The notes beneath the pieces were generated by a model, which saw only the letters and a program-made list of their open reading frames with translations, did not search any database and had not been told where the DNA came from. Position numbers and translations under genes: made by a program. Shown here piece after piece: positions 20,800-32,594 of a DNA stretch of 64,000 bases. The stretch is taken from contig JADNRY010000040.1 of NCBI GenBank assembly GCA_015501585.1, positions 1 through 64,000 of the forward strand. The letters run 5' to 3'. Every line of letters starts with the position of its first letter. Within the stretch, counting starts at the first letter, position 1. Origin of the DNA: Rhodocollybia butyracea. Taxonomy: Eukaryota > Basidiomycota > Agaricomycetes > Agaricales > Omphalotaceae.

Positions 20800-23562
20800 G
20801 GAACGCTCGAACGTCGTTACCTACGAAAGATCTCCCATGCGACATCCTGTTCGGCGAACGTCTACTGCCACTCGTTGGCAGGTTTATTTTCGACGCGCTG
20901 AACATATATGCCGGGGGGAATTGTGGGTCCCGACGGAAATCTAAGTATAGCACACAGGAATTGAGAGGTGTTTGATAACCCCCCGTGTTTTTACTTATAT
21001 GCTACACCCGGTTGGCCTAGCTTCCATACTAACACTATTCTACGGTAACGTACCCTTCTGTGTCCTGTTTACCCGGCTACATATCTTTGTAGGTATCTAG
21101 GTCGATGGTATCATTATTTCTTACCTTCGTCTGTCGAAGCCGTTGTGAGTTTGTACAGCAACGGTAGGGACAGATGTTAAACCAACCAACCAATCAGCCT
21201 TAGCCCAGGTGAGCGGAGGCTACACGCTTTGATAATTTTAGGTTCTAGTAAGTAATCAAAGATTGAACTCGACGAACTTGCTCGGTTACAAGCTCGGTTA
21301 TCTAGGATAAGTATAGGAAACCCATATGATTTCTCAGCGTTTTTGGAAGAAAAGTTGCGTTCCAGCCTCTTTAAGTAGTTGGGACTTCCCTCCGCGCGCC
21401 ATAAAGGTCACAGCATGTGCTATCGGCTCCATAGGAAATATAATGGACGGCACGGCCGGGACGCACTCCCACTTCACTCTGAAGCGCACGCCGTGAGCAG
21501 AACCTTTACCAGCGTCCAATATCATATCGTAAATAGTTTACTCGAAGTATTTTCCGAGTTCCGAGAACCGTCACGGTGCCACTATCCAAGCCTACCCAAG
21601 CACTTTCCAAGCTCAATCGAATGATCAGTCGAGTGATACGAATAAGCTTATAATTAAAGATTTTTCATTTATTCTCGCTCGCCTCTCACTTGGCACCATC
21701 GATTGATCGAGTTTATAGCTTCTCGCGCTGCCTCAACGCCCTGGTGATTCAGCCGCTGAGAAATTTCGGGGGGATATATCGGAAATGGCCGAAGATCATT
21801 GTTTTTTTGTGGGGCGGCCCCGGCTCTGGGTTCAAGTTATCGGTTATGGCATACCTGGTATAGATACGTTAGATACATCGAAGAAAAGACTGTTATTCGG
21901 ATGCCAATTTCTTGAGGCTCCTTTTGAGGCTCTTTTAGGACTGTCACGCTTTATGGGCTCACCCCGGGACCGAGTCATCTGACTCTGGTCTTGTCCAGTG
22001 TCTCATCGGGTTGGTATTATCTTCATATAACCGTAGTAGACCAAGCCGATGCTGTCTTGGAAGACAATATACCTCAAGGCGACATGGTTTCCCCCGGGTC
22101 TTCCAAATAGTTGAAACCCAGGATCCGGAAATTTCAAGACTGCAAAGACCAGCCGCCAGCAAGCACCTCGATCGCTGTCCTTGCAGGCATAACCCGAGCG
22201 TTCGACTCAACTTTGAACTAGGTACTGAGGTATTGACCCACGAGGCTGTAATCGATGCTTCATCCAGGTTGTTAATCCGGGGTCAGTCTAACTAGAGACT
22301 AGCGGGTTGAATCGATCGGGATTGTGGCCTCTTCGTGGGTACCCACGGTTTGCCTTTATTTACTTTTGTTCTGATGTCTGGATCTATGTAGTACCTACAT
22401 ATTTATGTATGCATCAACACTAACCGTGTTCGTTGGGTACTAAACCGCCCACCGGAACATGAATATGAAGGAAGACGGGAACGGACGGACTCGGAGGGAC
22501 CGTGAACCTAAAGCACTGTTTTGGTGAGAACTACTCGAAAGACTCGAAAGGTTACCCGGCTGCGACCTATGAATAGTTAAACTATTATTACTGCCAGTAA
22601 CCTGGCAGGGCAGGTCAAGTGAAGAACTTCATCAGATAACTCCGAGGATGGTGGTTCTGGCACTTGTTTTCTTCGTAAAAAATTCCTCTCTGGGAAGATT
22701 CTGACCGTTCCCTCGAGGTCGTGCGCTGGGGGCGCGGCGTCGTGTTTTTGGAAATACATTGTGCAGGGGAAACCGCTGTGTGGAAGTAATTCTGTGCAGG
22801 TTCAGTTGGAAGGGTTGACTCGTATACCCACAATTCAGTATAAGCTGAGTATTGTTTCTCCCCAAGTCCCCATAATCATCGGAGTGGGGTCCGGGCGGAA
22901 ATATTCAAGCCTCGGAGGCTATCTGGGTGTCTCAGTCAGATCTACTTATCTGTTCATGTCATGGGTTTTTTTTGGGATTTGCGTGTTGAGAATCGTAAGT
23001 ATTCAGTCACTTTTTTTTGAACATCATTTTCTGTCACCCGTGTTAACCCACGCAGGGAGTGGCTCTGAAACCCCCCTTTCCGCCGTATTGATAATTGGAC
23101 GTGAACGATGCACCCGCGGGTCTAAATGTCACAAAAATCGAATTAAATATTAATGCGGGCGCTCATGAGTTCCGTCGTGAAGGAGTTTCGTTGTCTGAAT
23201 TAAATACGTGTACCACTCCGCTCAAGAAGAAATTGACAGACGGAGGCTCCGAGTTGGTCCTACGACTAATACGTGTTCTGGTATAAGGAGGGATACGCAT
23301 CTCCGACATCGGCCCAAAATTTTGAGCTTGTCAAAAGCTTGTCATCTACTGAGTTGAGCTTTTTTTTTTCGGTTGAATTGTGAATTTTGTGACGAAAACA
23401 TCGGCAAACAAGCAGTTGGAATTGAATGGAAATAGAATTATGTATTTGAATATTAGTTGATAATATGGCATCATTACGAAACTGGGGCATACGGGGTAAA
23501 ATCATTTAAGAGCGGGCCTCAAGCGGGTTGAAATCCAACCTAACGCTTCTTCCTGTACCACC
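20800..23562. other. Long stretch without a supported gene
   Basis: Nearly 2.8 kb with only short open frames on both strands, none with a recognisable domain, consistent introns or a paralog in the window. The last few hundred bases should hold the promoter of the acetate transporter gene at 23563. Confidence 0.45.
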
Positions 23563-24579
23563 ATGGCCGACTTGGAAAAAGGAACTTCTGCTACTGCCTC
23601 TGGCGTCAACCACACCCACAACCAAACTGGTGTCTACGACGAAGGCTCCGCGTTCAGGAATTCACCTACTTCTCCAGTCAAGAATAGGATCGCAAACCCA
23701 GGATCCCTGTAAGTTCCTCGCCTTTTCGAAAAATCGTCTCGCTCATTCGTCAACAACAGCGGTTTGTTTTCTTTCGCGTCGACAACGCTTATTCTTTCTC
23801 TCTACAACGTTGTTGCTCGCGGTATCACCACACCGAATGTCGTCGTCGGTATGGCTTTGTTCTGTGGCGGTCTTGGGCAATTGTTGGCTGGAATGTGGGA
23901 GTTCCCTAAAGGTACGCTTGGTTCTTTCTCTCTCTTTGATCCAATTCTGATTCGTTTTTCTTCAGGCAATACTTTTGGAGCAACGGGTGAGAGCAACTTC
24001 ATTTATTTTACCTCGCCTTTCATTGGTCCATGAATGGCGTTTGGCATCGGACAATCCCCCTTCTTCCCGCTCCGCGATCTCCCCTCAAACGCTGAAACTA
24101 ACTTGTTTTTCTTCTAGCATTCTCGTCCTATGGTTGCTTCTGGCTCTCCTACGCTACGATCTTCATTCCCGGCTCTGGCATTATCGCCTCCTATGATGGA
24201 AACATGGACGAGTTCGCCAGTGCAGTCGGGATCTACTTGATGATATGGATGACGGTCACCTTCCTATTATTGTAAGTCTATTTTTGTTGCACTTAAATCA
24301 ATTCCAGGATCTCACGTTCCTTAAAGTATCGCCTCTCTGCGCAAAACCATCGGATTCATCGCTCTTTTCTTCTTCCTTACTATGACTTTCATGTTGCTCG
24401 GAGCAGGCATGTTCGTCACGCCATCCTCGGCTTCAATGGGTGTCAGCTTGCAGAAGGCCGGAGGAGCTTTGGGTATCGTCACTGCACTCATCGCATACTA
24501 TGTTGGCCTGAGTGAACTTTTGGCCGCGGAGAGAGCGGCGGTCGTGGCACTTCCTCTCGGTGTGTTCAAGCATGACTGA
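23563..24579 (+). CDS. GPR1/FUN34/YaaH-family acetate transporter, 241 aa
   Basis: Five exons (23563-23708, 23760-23911, 23966-23986, 24118-24271, 24327-24579) give one open frame. The family signature is visible as NPGSLGLFSFASTTLILSLYN, followed by six hydrophobic segments with GMALFCGGLGQLLAGMWEF, GIYLMIWMTVTFLLLIASLR and LLGAGMF. The polar N-terminus (MADLEKGTSATASG) is normal for the fungal members. Known members are plasma-membrane proteins for acetate/proton uptake and ammonium export, often induced on acetate. The third exon is only 21 nt. The gene looks intact and is not in an evident cluster. Confidence 0.9.
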
Positions 24580-26890
24580 GGAGTACATCGTACATCGTAG
24601 CATCATTTCCATCATTCGCAAAGAGAGCAGTGTGGAGAAGTTTATTCGCTGATATCATTTGACGTGCGAGTTGGTTTCCCGTTCCCTCCAATTTTCCACC
24701 TTTTCATTTTATACTTTGGGCTTTTATTCACTACTGTACCATCTAATCCAACATCTCGACTGTCACCGCAGTCGTTTTCTACCTTTCCGCTCTTTTCATC
24801 CTACGGTCTCACTCCACAAAATTATATGTCAACCTCGGTCCTCGTTGTTCGATGATTATTATTCTTCCAGCCATGTGCCCAGTGGTTTTTTTTTAGTTAC
24901 TCTACGTTACTTGCATACCCTTGAATCCCAATCATCGGTTGTTGTTGACTTTTATTAGAACGCTGAGTGCGCTAAAGACGAATCGCAGTAGCAGTAGCTG
25001 CGACACATACAAATGGGGGCTTGATAATTTATCACAAATCCCATCGGCCTACAACGCTCCAATTCACACAACACCCCAAAGACTCCACTGTCTATGCCGA
25101 ACAAATCCTGCGTATCCTTGCCTTCAACATACTGTACGATCGAAAATCGGAAACGACTACCAACTACCTTACCGCTCTATCGGGAGTCGAGGACTGCATG
25201 CGCAGCGGGACTCGGATGTACGAGCTCAGAAGAACCCTGATGGAGATTTCTCGGCGTTTGCGATTTTTTCGGACTATGATCAGGATGCAACAATTCGAGC
25301 AGTCAAGCTTTCAAGTTTAACTAGAAAAAGATCTCAGATAGCCTTCTGTAAACTGTATAGTTTTTCAATCAACCGGTAATGAAAATGTCAAAAGCGATAA
25401 TGCGAAGTCCCTGTGACTACATATACTATGCGTCCCGAATAGAACATGTCCGGTCACTGTCCGGTCCTTTGTTGTCGAGAGTTATTTCGCCACGCTCCAG
25501 AGTAGTCTGAGAATAACGTTCCCCATGCGAGATAAGCCCCAACCCATGCCGTGGCCCCGTCGATGTTCCAGGATGGAGGAGGAGCGCTCCGGCTAAGAGA
25601 CGGCTCCGGGATTGTAAGTAGTGGTTCGGAACTTGGGTTTGGTAAAAACGCGTGGGTTTTAGGGGAGTGGGTCCATGGCCTGCGGCGATACTTGTGTCAA
25701 ATAAATGTACAGTATGAGATACGAAGGGATAGTATGGGAGATATGGGGAGATAAAACTTTGGGATTGAATTGATATCGGAGCCTCCCCAAGGAAAAGAGC
25801 CTCCTGAGTTTCGTCGGGTCTCATTAATCGTTAGAGAAAGACAGGAATAATACAAAATCATCAAAAGAGATCACCCCATTAGAGAAAGACATCATCATCA
25901 AAAGAGAAGATCGCCGCAAACTGTATGCCCCCAAAACGCGGCCCACTTTGTTGCGACTGAATTCGAGTTCACTGTATGTTGGGAAGTGTAGGTTAGGATA
26001 AGGAAATGCCGGGGGCCTATCTGGAAGGTGACTGGTGAACCTATGGAGTGGTAATCGAGAGACTCTGCAATTGAATATTGATGCATGATGCTTCACGCTG
26101 CTTCAAGCTTGTCAAATTCGTCTGCATTATATCGAGTTGAACGTAAAGGGGGGGTTTCGTACCGTAGATGATACGACAATGATGTTGGAAATTGTAATCT
26201 CCTCGACACTAGTATCACGTCTCAGCCTCAGCGCTCAGCCTTAGTAAAAAGTTCGGTTTTGGGGGCATACAGTTTGGGCAGTGAGCACATCGATGGCGAG
26301 GTCTTTTTCATCGTGGGATTCGACTTCAAGAGAAGCTGTAAATTCTAACCCTCTAATAGAGAATATGAAAAGACGTGGGTGAGGTTTATCAAATCCGTAT
26401 GCCGCCTATAAGTTTCATGCACAAATGGCAGCAGGCAGAAGGGCCAACCGCTGTAGATAAAGACGAGCCGGAGGGGTGGGAATTGGGTTCGAATGATGAT
26501 CCTGCGCCGTGCAGATGCGGCGGGGTATAGATGGAAAGCGACTTTCGACTGAAGTTTCTCATGTCGTGCCGGCTGAGGTCTTGAGTGATTCAGTATTATA
26601 GCTGTGCATATGTAAGGTTCAGGTTTTTCCAGTTCTTTCGCCTTCTGCAAAGTCGCTAGCGGTGGTCGCTTCAACACAGGCGAGAAGAATCCTTCGACCC
26701 GAACTTTGAGTAAGGTATTTGATGAGTACTAAGTAGAAGAGCCGTGACGTTGATAGTGTAGTTAAGGGGCCAGAAGAGACAGACCTAGTAGTAACACTAA
26801 CTGGGAGATCTCTACGAGAGCTTTCGAACGTGACCGAGGTGGCTTGAGGCGTGAAGCTTGAACTACAAAAAACTACAGCACAGAAGAGGA
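24580..26890. other. Intergenic region, no supported gene
   Basis: The stretch holds the 3' flank of the transporter gene and several short frames with no recognisable domain. An inverted-repeat element (25919-26275) and a partly duplicated AT-rich motif around 25830-25915 are the only structures I can support. Confidence 0.45.
25919..26275. repeat. Inverted-repeat-bounded segment, MITE-like
   Basis: A 20-bp sequence starting AAACTGTATG at about 25921 is repeated as its perfect reverse complement at about 26254-26273, with 300-odd bases between. I see no clear target duplication outside the repeats. The segment could be a miniature inverted-repeat element or a chance palindrome left from an inversion. 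Confidence 0.45.
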
Positions 26891-26978
26891 TGGGGGTACC
26901 GCGGATCGAACGCGGGACCTTCAGAATGCTTTTTAGGCGCGCTTCAGTCTGCTGCTCTCCCAGCTGAGCTATACCCCC
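26891..26978 (-). tRNA. tRNA-Phe (GAA) with a 15-nt intron
   Basis: The reverse strand folds as a tRNA. The acceptor stem GGGGGTA pairs with TACCCCC. The D arm is GCTC/GAGC. The anticodon stem is GCAGA/TCTGA (four good pairs). The loop is CTGAAG plus one base, giving anticodon GAA, and the T arm is CCGCG-TTCGATC-CGCGG. Fifteen extra bases follow position 37, the usual place for a nuclear tRNA intron. A run of six T on the transcribed strand at 26867-26872 is a likely RNA polymerase III terminator. Confidence 0.92.
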
Positions 26979-27228
26979 GTGGAATGAGGAATCAAAATGA
27001 CCTCCAACTAACACTGAGGATGTTGCTAAATTTTTTATGATTAAGATAACAAGATAATTACAGATGATGCATAGGCGATGTAGGGGAAAAATTGATAACA
27101 TTTCAAGCTGATACGAGCCCCGGTACTCGCACCTTTGTTGGACAAGAGGAAATGAGAAATACGAGAGTACTGAGACGGAGACTATTTAGGGCGCTTATTA
27201 ACATAGTAACTCCTATTGCCATTTCTCC

Positions 27229-28104
27229 ATGCTCGAACGACTACAAGAACCAAGCCCTTTGGATCCATTTAAAACCCCCTGGCCAGAGCCCTCAACAGGT
27301 TATACTTGGCTTATCTCGACCGTATGGGGTTATCTTACCGTCGGGCGACTCGCACCTTGGAGGCACAGTTCCACTATGCAAGACCTGGAACAGGCCCTTG
27401 AAGAGCAAGTTCCTTATAGCCTATTCATCCGGACCATCCATAGATTTACCAACTCCTTAACAGTCAGATACATGGAATGCAGGCAGGAGCTTCAAGAATA
27501 TCTTGATTCTCGGCACAAGCGAGAGCGCTTCCTTTGCTACAGATTTTGGAAGGAGTTATTCTGCCAACCGCTGGTCGACGAAATCCCTTGGAAAGATGTT
27601 CCGCTCTATCAAAAGCTCACAAAAAAATATACACACCTCATACATTGTTCTAAGGTGAGTCCTCATCACTATATCAGCCTAACCATTCGACTTACTCGCC
27701 CGGAATTTTAGCTGTATGAGCAAGCTTATTGTTACAGAAAGATACCTTGGTGGGGGCGCCGACACCTAGGCTCGGATGATGTTGCCACTGTTTCTCAGTG
27801 GAATTTACGCTCACAACTTGCTGCCCAATCGAGTTATTGTGCTCTTCAATGGCCCCCCATAACAAGGAATAAGCATTTTGTCACTTTTCCTTCGAGTGCG
27901 AAAGAATGTACTGTCACTCGCACTCCCCCATTACGATCAAGGTCATACCCACTCTTCAGATATCCTGGTGATGATTGGGTACCAAAGATTAAGTGTAATA
28001 ATCCTGCCCTCCATGACCAGAACCAGAACCAGACTCGGACTCAGACTGCTCTAGCTTTTCAACTCCTCCTCCTTACTCTCCTAGTACACCTTTTGTTTTT
28101 TTAA
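27229..28104 (+). CDS. Family X protein, intact copy, 272 aa
   Basis: Two exons, 27229-27654 and 27712-28104, joined at a phase-0 intron with GTGAGT and TTTTAG ends. The protein starts MLERLQEPSPLDPFKTPW and contains GRLAPWRHSS, a basic/charged block CRQELQEYLDSRHKRERF, then GSDDVATVSQWNLRSQLAAQ and PGDDWVPKI. It ends in a hydrophobic stretch (ALAFQLLLLTLLVHLLFF), so it may be tail-anchored in a membrane. I do not recognise the family. It is convergent with an F-box gene (28346-30031). Several partial or broken copies lie elsewhere in the window, and this is the only complete one. Confidence 0.65.
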
Positions 28105-28345
28105 ATTCGTGGCCGAACAAGCTCTTACAGAGATGATACACTACTAAACGAGTTCTGCTAAGATAGGAGAGTGTACCGTTGGATGGCTCAAGAGGTTATA
28201 ATAGAAATATTTCAACGGCCAAGCTACATAGCACGCAGTCTTCAGAGCCACGTTCGGAAATTATGCGCGCACGATCAACTCTCTACTATTGAAAACGAGC
28301 CTAACGTGACTCTAGTGTATGATAGCTGTGTTCTAGGCGAAACAT
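28105..28345. repeat. X/F-box spacer shared with 38930-39020
   Basis: Between the X gene and the F-box gene, positions 28171-28265 match 38932-39022 (shared AGAGGTTATAATAGAAAT and ATAGCACGC). In both places the sequence lies between an X tail and the 3' end of an F-box gene, so it marks duplication of an X-containing module. Confidence 0.6.
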
Positions 28346-30031
28346 CTATGTCAATGTCCGAACCACCGTGATTGATGCCTTCATCCCAGCTTCATTCAAG
28401 CGTCGTAACCTAAGAAGAGACTCGGAATTCAGATCCCAGCTGCTACTAGCCAAAACATCATATTTGACAGAAAATTGTTCTAAGAATCCAACACTGGAGC
28501 TGGATTGCAACTGTGATTCGGCCATCGCTAAGATGCACAGGACCGTATTATCCAGATGTCCATTTTCCGTTTGACCGTAGTAGCTGTAAACCAAGTCGAA
28601 CTGCTGCAGTCGAGGAATGATGGATGACTCTGCCGTAGCGACCAGTCCATTAAAAAGGTCGTCATCGATAGCGTATACCTTCATCGTCAGGCTTATGAGA
28701 GTGGAGACAAGAGACAGAAGTTGAAGGAGGTACTGATCAATGTAAATATCGTCACATAACGTGAGTGTCTGTAAAGGACACCGCGAGCGAGATATAAAAT
28801 CCAGCAAGCTCGGTTGCCAGTGATCGCCTGCAAGCCGTCTCAAGGTCAGGTTTTCGAGCTGTGTTGCAATTAGAGAATTCAGCAGTTCTATCCATTGAAA
28901 TTGATGACTAGAAAAGTAGCCTTCGATATCAAGGGAACGAGCCTTGATCAAGAGTGGCTGCAATGCAATTCCCGTACCATGGCCTTTATCCAGGATTATA
29001 GTGAAAGAATCAACGTTGTGGCAATTTGTGAGGACATCGATCATACCGGAGGTTGACCAGCCTCTCATGGGCCCAAGTGTGGTGATATGACAGAATGGGA
29101 GGTTACCCTGAGGCTCATATTCACTCAGCGAAAGGCTTCGTAACCGGGGTGACTGCGCCTTTGATGTAAATAGTGACACGAAGTTATCTCCATCTTCCCC
29201 TCCATCTTCCCCTTGTCCATGCCAATCTAGAATCAGACATTCGAGCTGATCGAAGCGGTGGTCATTGAGGTCAATGCAGTAAGGCATCTCTATGAATACT
29301 GCCCACGAAAGATTGATTGTCACGTCTTTCCACCTTCTGGAGGAAAGAAATAGAATGTTAAGCGCATCCCACGAATGCAACTTTAAGTAATCGAGGTTTG
29401 ATTCAACGAATTCGTCTGAATTGTGGCCAGTTTCATCAAAAGACTGGTCCAGATTGCCAGCGGTGATGAAGAGAGTAAGAGAAGCGTCTCGAGATTGATT
29501 CAAGTAGTGCTCCATAACTTTGAACGCCCCATTTCGATGGGACAGATCGACCCAGATGGATGACCACAGGGAGGGCCTAGCTCAAACGATCTCCCTCCAA
29601 ACAGAGCATACTTGAGAAAGATCGAGCGTCAAAGCCTTCGCGGTAATTATTGAAATATCGAGGGCAAAGTTCATAGTACCAGCAGAGTCTGAGTTGGAGC
29701 TTGAACAAGAAACATCAAAAACTGATTGTAGCACCTCTGAAGGGAGTTTACGAACTGGCGCAAGTAATGACCGCGCTTTATCACGGAAGTGTTCGAGTGC
29801 CTTTCGTTGTGTCTCCAGCTCTTTTAGGATACTTTGGAGGCCCTGAATTTCTTTGTCAAGTTCTGAGATATCCAAATCCACTTCAGTAGTCTCGCGAATT
29901 ATTCTAGCAGCCTCGACGTTATTTGGCACGTAGAGAGACCGCAGATACTGCCGGTTGAAGTCGTTGAGCACAGGAAAGTCGCGAACGGAGAGTGTTTTTC
30001 TGCAGGTATGGCAAAGGACTGCGTCGGGCAT
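28346..30031 (-). pseudogene. F-box/LRR-like protein interrupted by one in-frame TGA
   Basis: From ATG at 30031 the frame reads CHTCRKTLSVRDFP, a coiled-coil segment (ISELDKEIQGLQSILKELE) and an F-box (LPSEVLQSVF ... SQVCSVWREIV). It then meets a TGA at 29582-29584 and continues in the same frame as ARPSLWSSIWVDLS and about 400 more residues with weak leucine-rich repeats to 28346. The text across the TGA fits the usual mushroom F-box pattern, so the stop replaces one residue. No intron with GT-AG ends removes it in frame. F-box proteins act as substrate receptors of SCF ubiquitin ligases. The gene would give 561 aa if read through. It is most likely a young pseudogene. Confidence 0.75.
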
Positions 30032-30639
30032 TTTCTAAAACAAATTAGCTAGGCAAAAAAGTACATCAAAATTCAGAATTTACCTGGATGAGTAACGATA
30101 AGTTGAAGCTTGTGAAAAGTCACCACAGTTTGCGGCCCGGGTCGTCCCTCCGGCTGTTCCTCCATGGACCATGCCGGTCCTTCCTTCCTTCTGGTAAACT
30201 CCAAAACTGCTCTAAATCTCTTGATCATGACACTACGAGTCGAAGTCTCAGGTATGTAAGGCTCCCTGGCTTTCCCCAGTATTTGCATCCATGATCTTAT
30301 GCATCCTCCAGCGAAACGATGGGGAGCGGCATACTCTAATTCATCGCCCCAAAGCAACTAATTTCCACAGTGACCGCCGGGCTTACTTAGACACGGTGTT
30401 AAAGTGAGTGGATTTGCACTGCGCGTTGTCGCCGCTGCAGCTTTTTTCAAAAATCAAGACTTTCTTTTTTCTCCACTTATACTATGGGAAGATGGCTATT
30501 CAACGTCAACGTCCACGATGACGCCTACATCTCTGCCCGCCACACCTCGTTCGATGTTCAAGCTATCACGAGTACGTTTTGCTATGGCTTGGAATATCGG
30601 AGGTATGTATTAGTCTCTCGATGGACCAATGCCTAAAAA
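30032..30639. other. Stretch upstream of the STE3 remnant, no supported gene
   Basis: The DNA between the F-box start and the first recognisable STE3 exon has an open frame near 30404-30610 without a known domain. The 5' exons of STE3 are not recognisable here. Confidence 0.35.
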
Positions 30640-31600
30640 CTGTGAAAGAAAAAGACCGTATTTTTCGCTATCTTTCCTCGAGCTTTTGCTGGGCCTGGGC
30701 TTTCCGATTGTAGAGATGGTTTCTCGTAAGTTTTCGCCCTTGTTCGTTATTGAAGTCAGCTGCAGAATGACGCAAGTTTACTGTGTTCTTATAGTATCTG
30801 GCGTGTAAAGATCATATCCCCGATTCTCTGGCCAGACCGTCGTTTCGACATACACGAGGAATTTGGCTGCCGTTCAGCTTCCGACAATGCACTTTACTTC
30901 TGTGAACTCCTCCGCTCATTATTGGTATCGTGTCTATGGTCTTCTGTTGTGCGTTCACATCGTGTTCACTCTGTCTCTCTGTATCCTGTTCTGGATTTTC
31001 AACCTGCTCTCTGTTTCAGTTATGGCCATCGCCACATGTACAAATTGCTCGACACACACCCATCTTCCACGTTTCACTGTCGCGCTACGCTCTCTGCATC
31101 CTTTCTCTGATTCCTTCCTTTTCGACTCTCGTTATTTAGTTTGGCTTTATCGTATGGCTCAGTCATAAAACCACCTGCTGAAGACCCGTTCAAGCTTGAC
31201 AACCCATACCCAAGACATCTTCCTGATAAGTTTCCAGCTCAATCCGTGGTTGCCCATCTCTCTGGGTACACGTCTACCGCGAAATCCCAGTACACTTCCG
31301 CCTTCAACATATCAAGTACTACACAAGAATCCACCGTATCTGCAGATTCATCCTCCCCATTGATTTCATTCTTGTTGCTTGTTTACATATCAAGATTCTA
31401 AGATCTATACTACAAGTCGATTCAATTACGCATCTGGATTCTGGAAGCAGGGAGTACATACTCGCTACATCCTTCTCGACGGCCTTATGCCTGCGCATGA
31501 TCTCTGTCTACATGAATCCTCCAACTGGTCCTCTCTCTTCATGGCCACTCATACTCAAAGCCTTTCATTACTACTACTCTCTCTTTAGATCGTCGCCGAC
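30640..31600 (+). pseudogene. STE3-type pheromone receptor remnant III
   Basis: Several pieces match the intact receptor at 58649-60954, in order on the plus strand: the exon ELLLGLGFPIVEM (about 30665-30715), the RRFDI-piece and next helix (about 30838-30955), the HRHMYK/FHCRATLSA part (31020-31110) and the C-tail start (DPFKLDNPYP, 31185). The part between the sixth helix and the C-tail is missing, with the break near 31163. Stops and shifts interrupt the rest. It cannot make a seven-helix receptor. Confidence 0.75.
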
Positions 31601-31810
31601 TTTTACCTACTCGCACCTTAATCAATCATACAATGTTTCCTTTCGTTTAGACTTGAGAGGTACTGGGAACTGAGGCTGGTAAATATGAGCTCTATCGCTT
31701 GACAGTAACGTAGTAGGCTATTGTACAACAGACACGTCGAAAGATCTACAAAGCTATTCTTGAAAGATAAATATCCGTGGGTTCGTATGCCTCATGCCAC
31801 TTCCCTGCTC
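31088..31810. repeat. Duplicated STE3 3' end and flank, copy 1
   Basis: The C-tail of the STE3 remnant and about 250 bases beyond it (31560-31810) are repeated at 35040-36095 in the same orientation. The flank match includes CTTTAGATCGTCGCCGACTT and CAAAGCTATTC. This shows that the two remnants arose by duplication of one another. Confidence 0.7.
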
Positions 31811-32594
31811 GCCTGTGAACAAACGTATAGAATCTGCCTAGAGAAGACAAAATATGCGTGGGTCGCAACGCGTTTCAGACCAAGTCGTTAGGAAGGTTGT
31901 GTGATTCTGATTCTTGGAGGTACAAGGCTTCTTTGGGATAGAGTGCTGGAAAGAAAAACCAAATATAAACAATATAAGGTCAGGTTAGGATGGATCAGTG
32001 CTAGTGAGAGTTGAATGCATACTTCTACTTGTGATTAAGCGTCGCCCCACAGAGGCTTGACATACTCGTAGCTTGCTGTTGCTTTATCTAACCGCTGTAT
32101 TTAGAGCTCGAAGAGAGTCAAGTGTCTGGGTTGCACTTCTCGCCTCTATGCTCATGTCCTTGGTAGCCTCTTAGTGTGCAATCCTTTCCTGGGTTTTCAT
32201 AGCACAGGGGTTTCGAGTGACTGGGAATTTGGGCTCATAAACCCAGCAGGCTAGGTACACATCTGAGTAATGTGTGTAGCACGGGCCCCGATTGTCCCTC
32301 GATGGGACGGCATCGGTTTTCCTTTCCGTACCGCAGTCAATCTCAACGGACAATCAGAGATCATCAGGAAGATCATGTAGCAAAAAATGCTGAAGTGTAA
32401 AACAGTACGTGAAGCAGAAAGTCAGTACAAACTTCACAGGCATACATATAAATAATCCTGAGGAGCACTCCATACTTCATAGCGCCTGAGACTATGATAT
32501 GTTCGATATGTTACATTATTGAGCCAGAATATTTTAGATAACAAGATCAGAGAAGGAAAAACCGAACTCCTAGTACTCATACTTGTCCCGGGGT
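31811..32594. other. Intergenic, no supported gene
   Basis: About 780 bases between the STE3 remnant and the 3' end of the DUF6533 gene. Only short frames without domains are present. Confidence 0.45.

Noticed and set aside
22761..23286. Frames of 63-130 codons upstream of the transporter gene.
   Set aside because: They lack domain patterns and overlap each other in different frames; probably shadows.
25426..26096. Frames of 90-132 codons on the minus strand.
   Set aside because: Low-complexity text, no domain, no paralog and no consistent splice structure.
29582..29584. TGA as a selenocysteine codon or removed by a tiny intron.
   Set aside because: Selenocysteine use is not known in most fungi. 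The GT-AG spans available around the TGA are 11 or 35 nt; one is far too short and the other shifts the frame.
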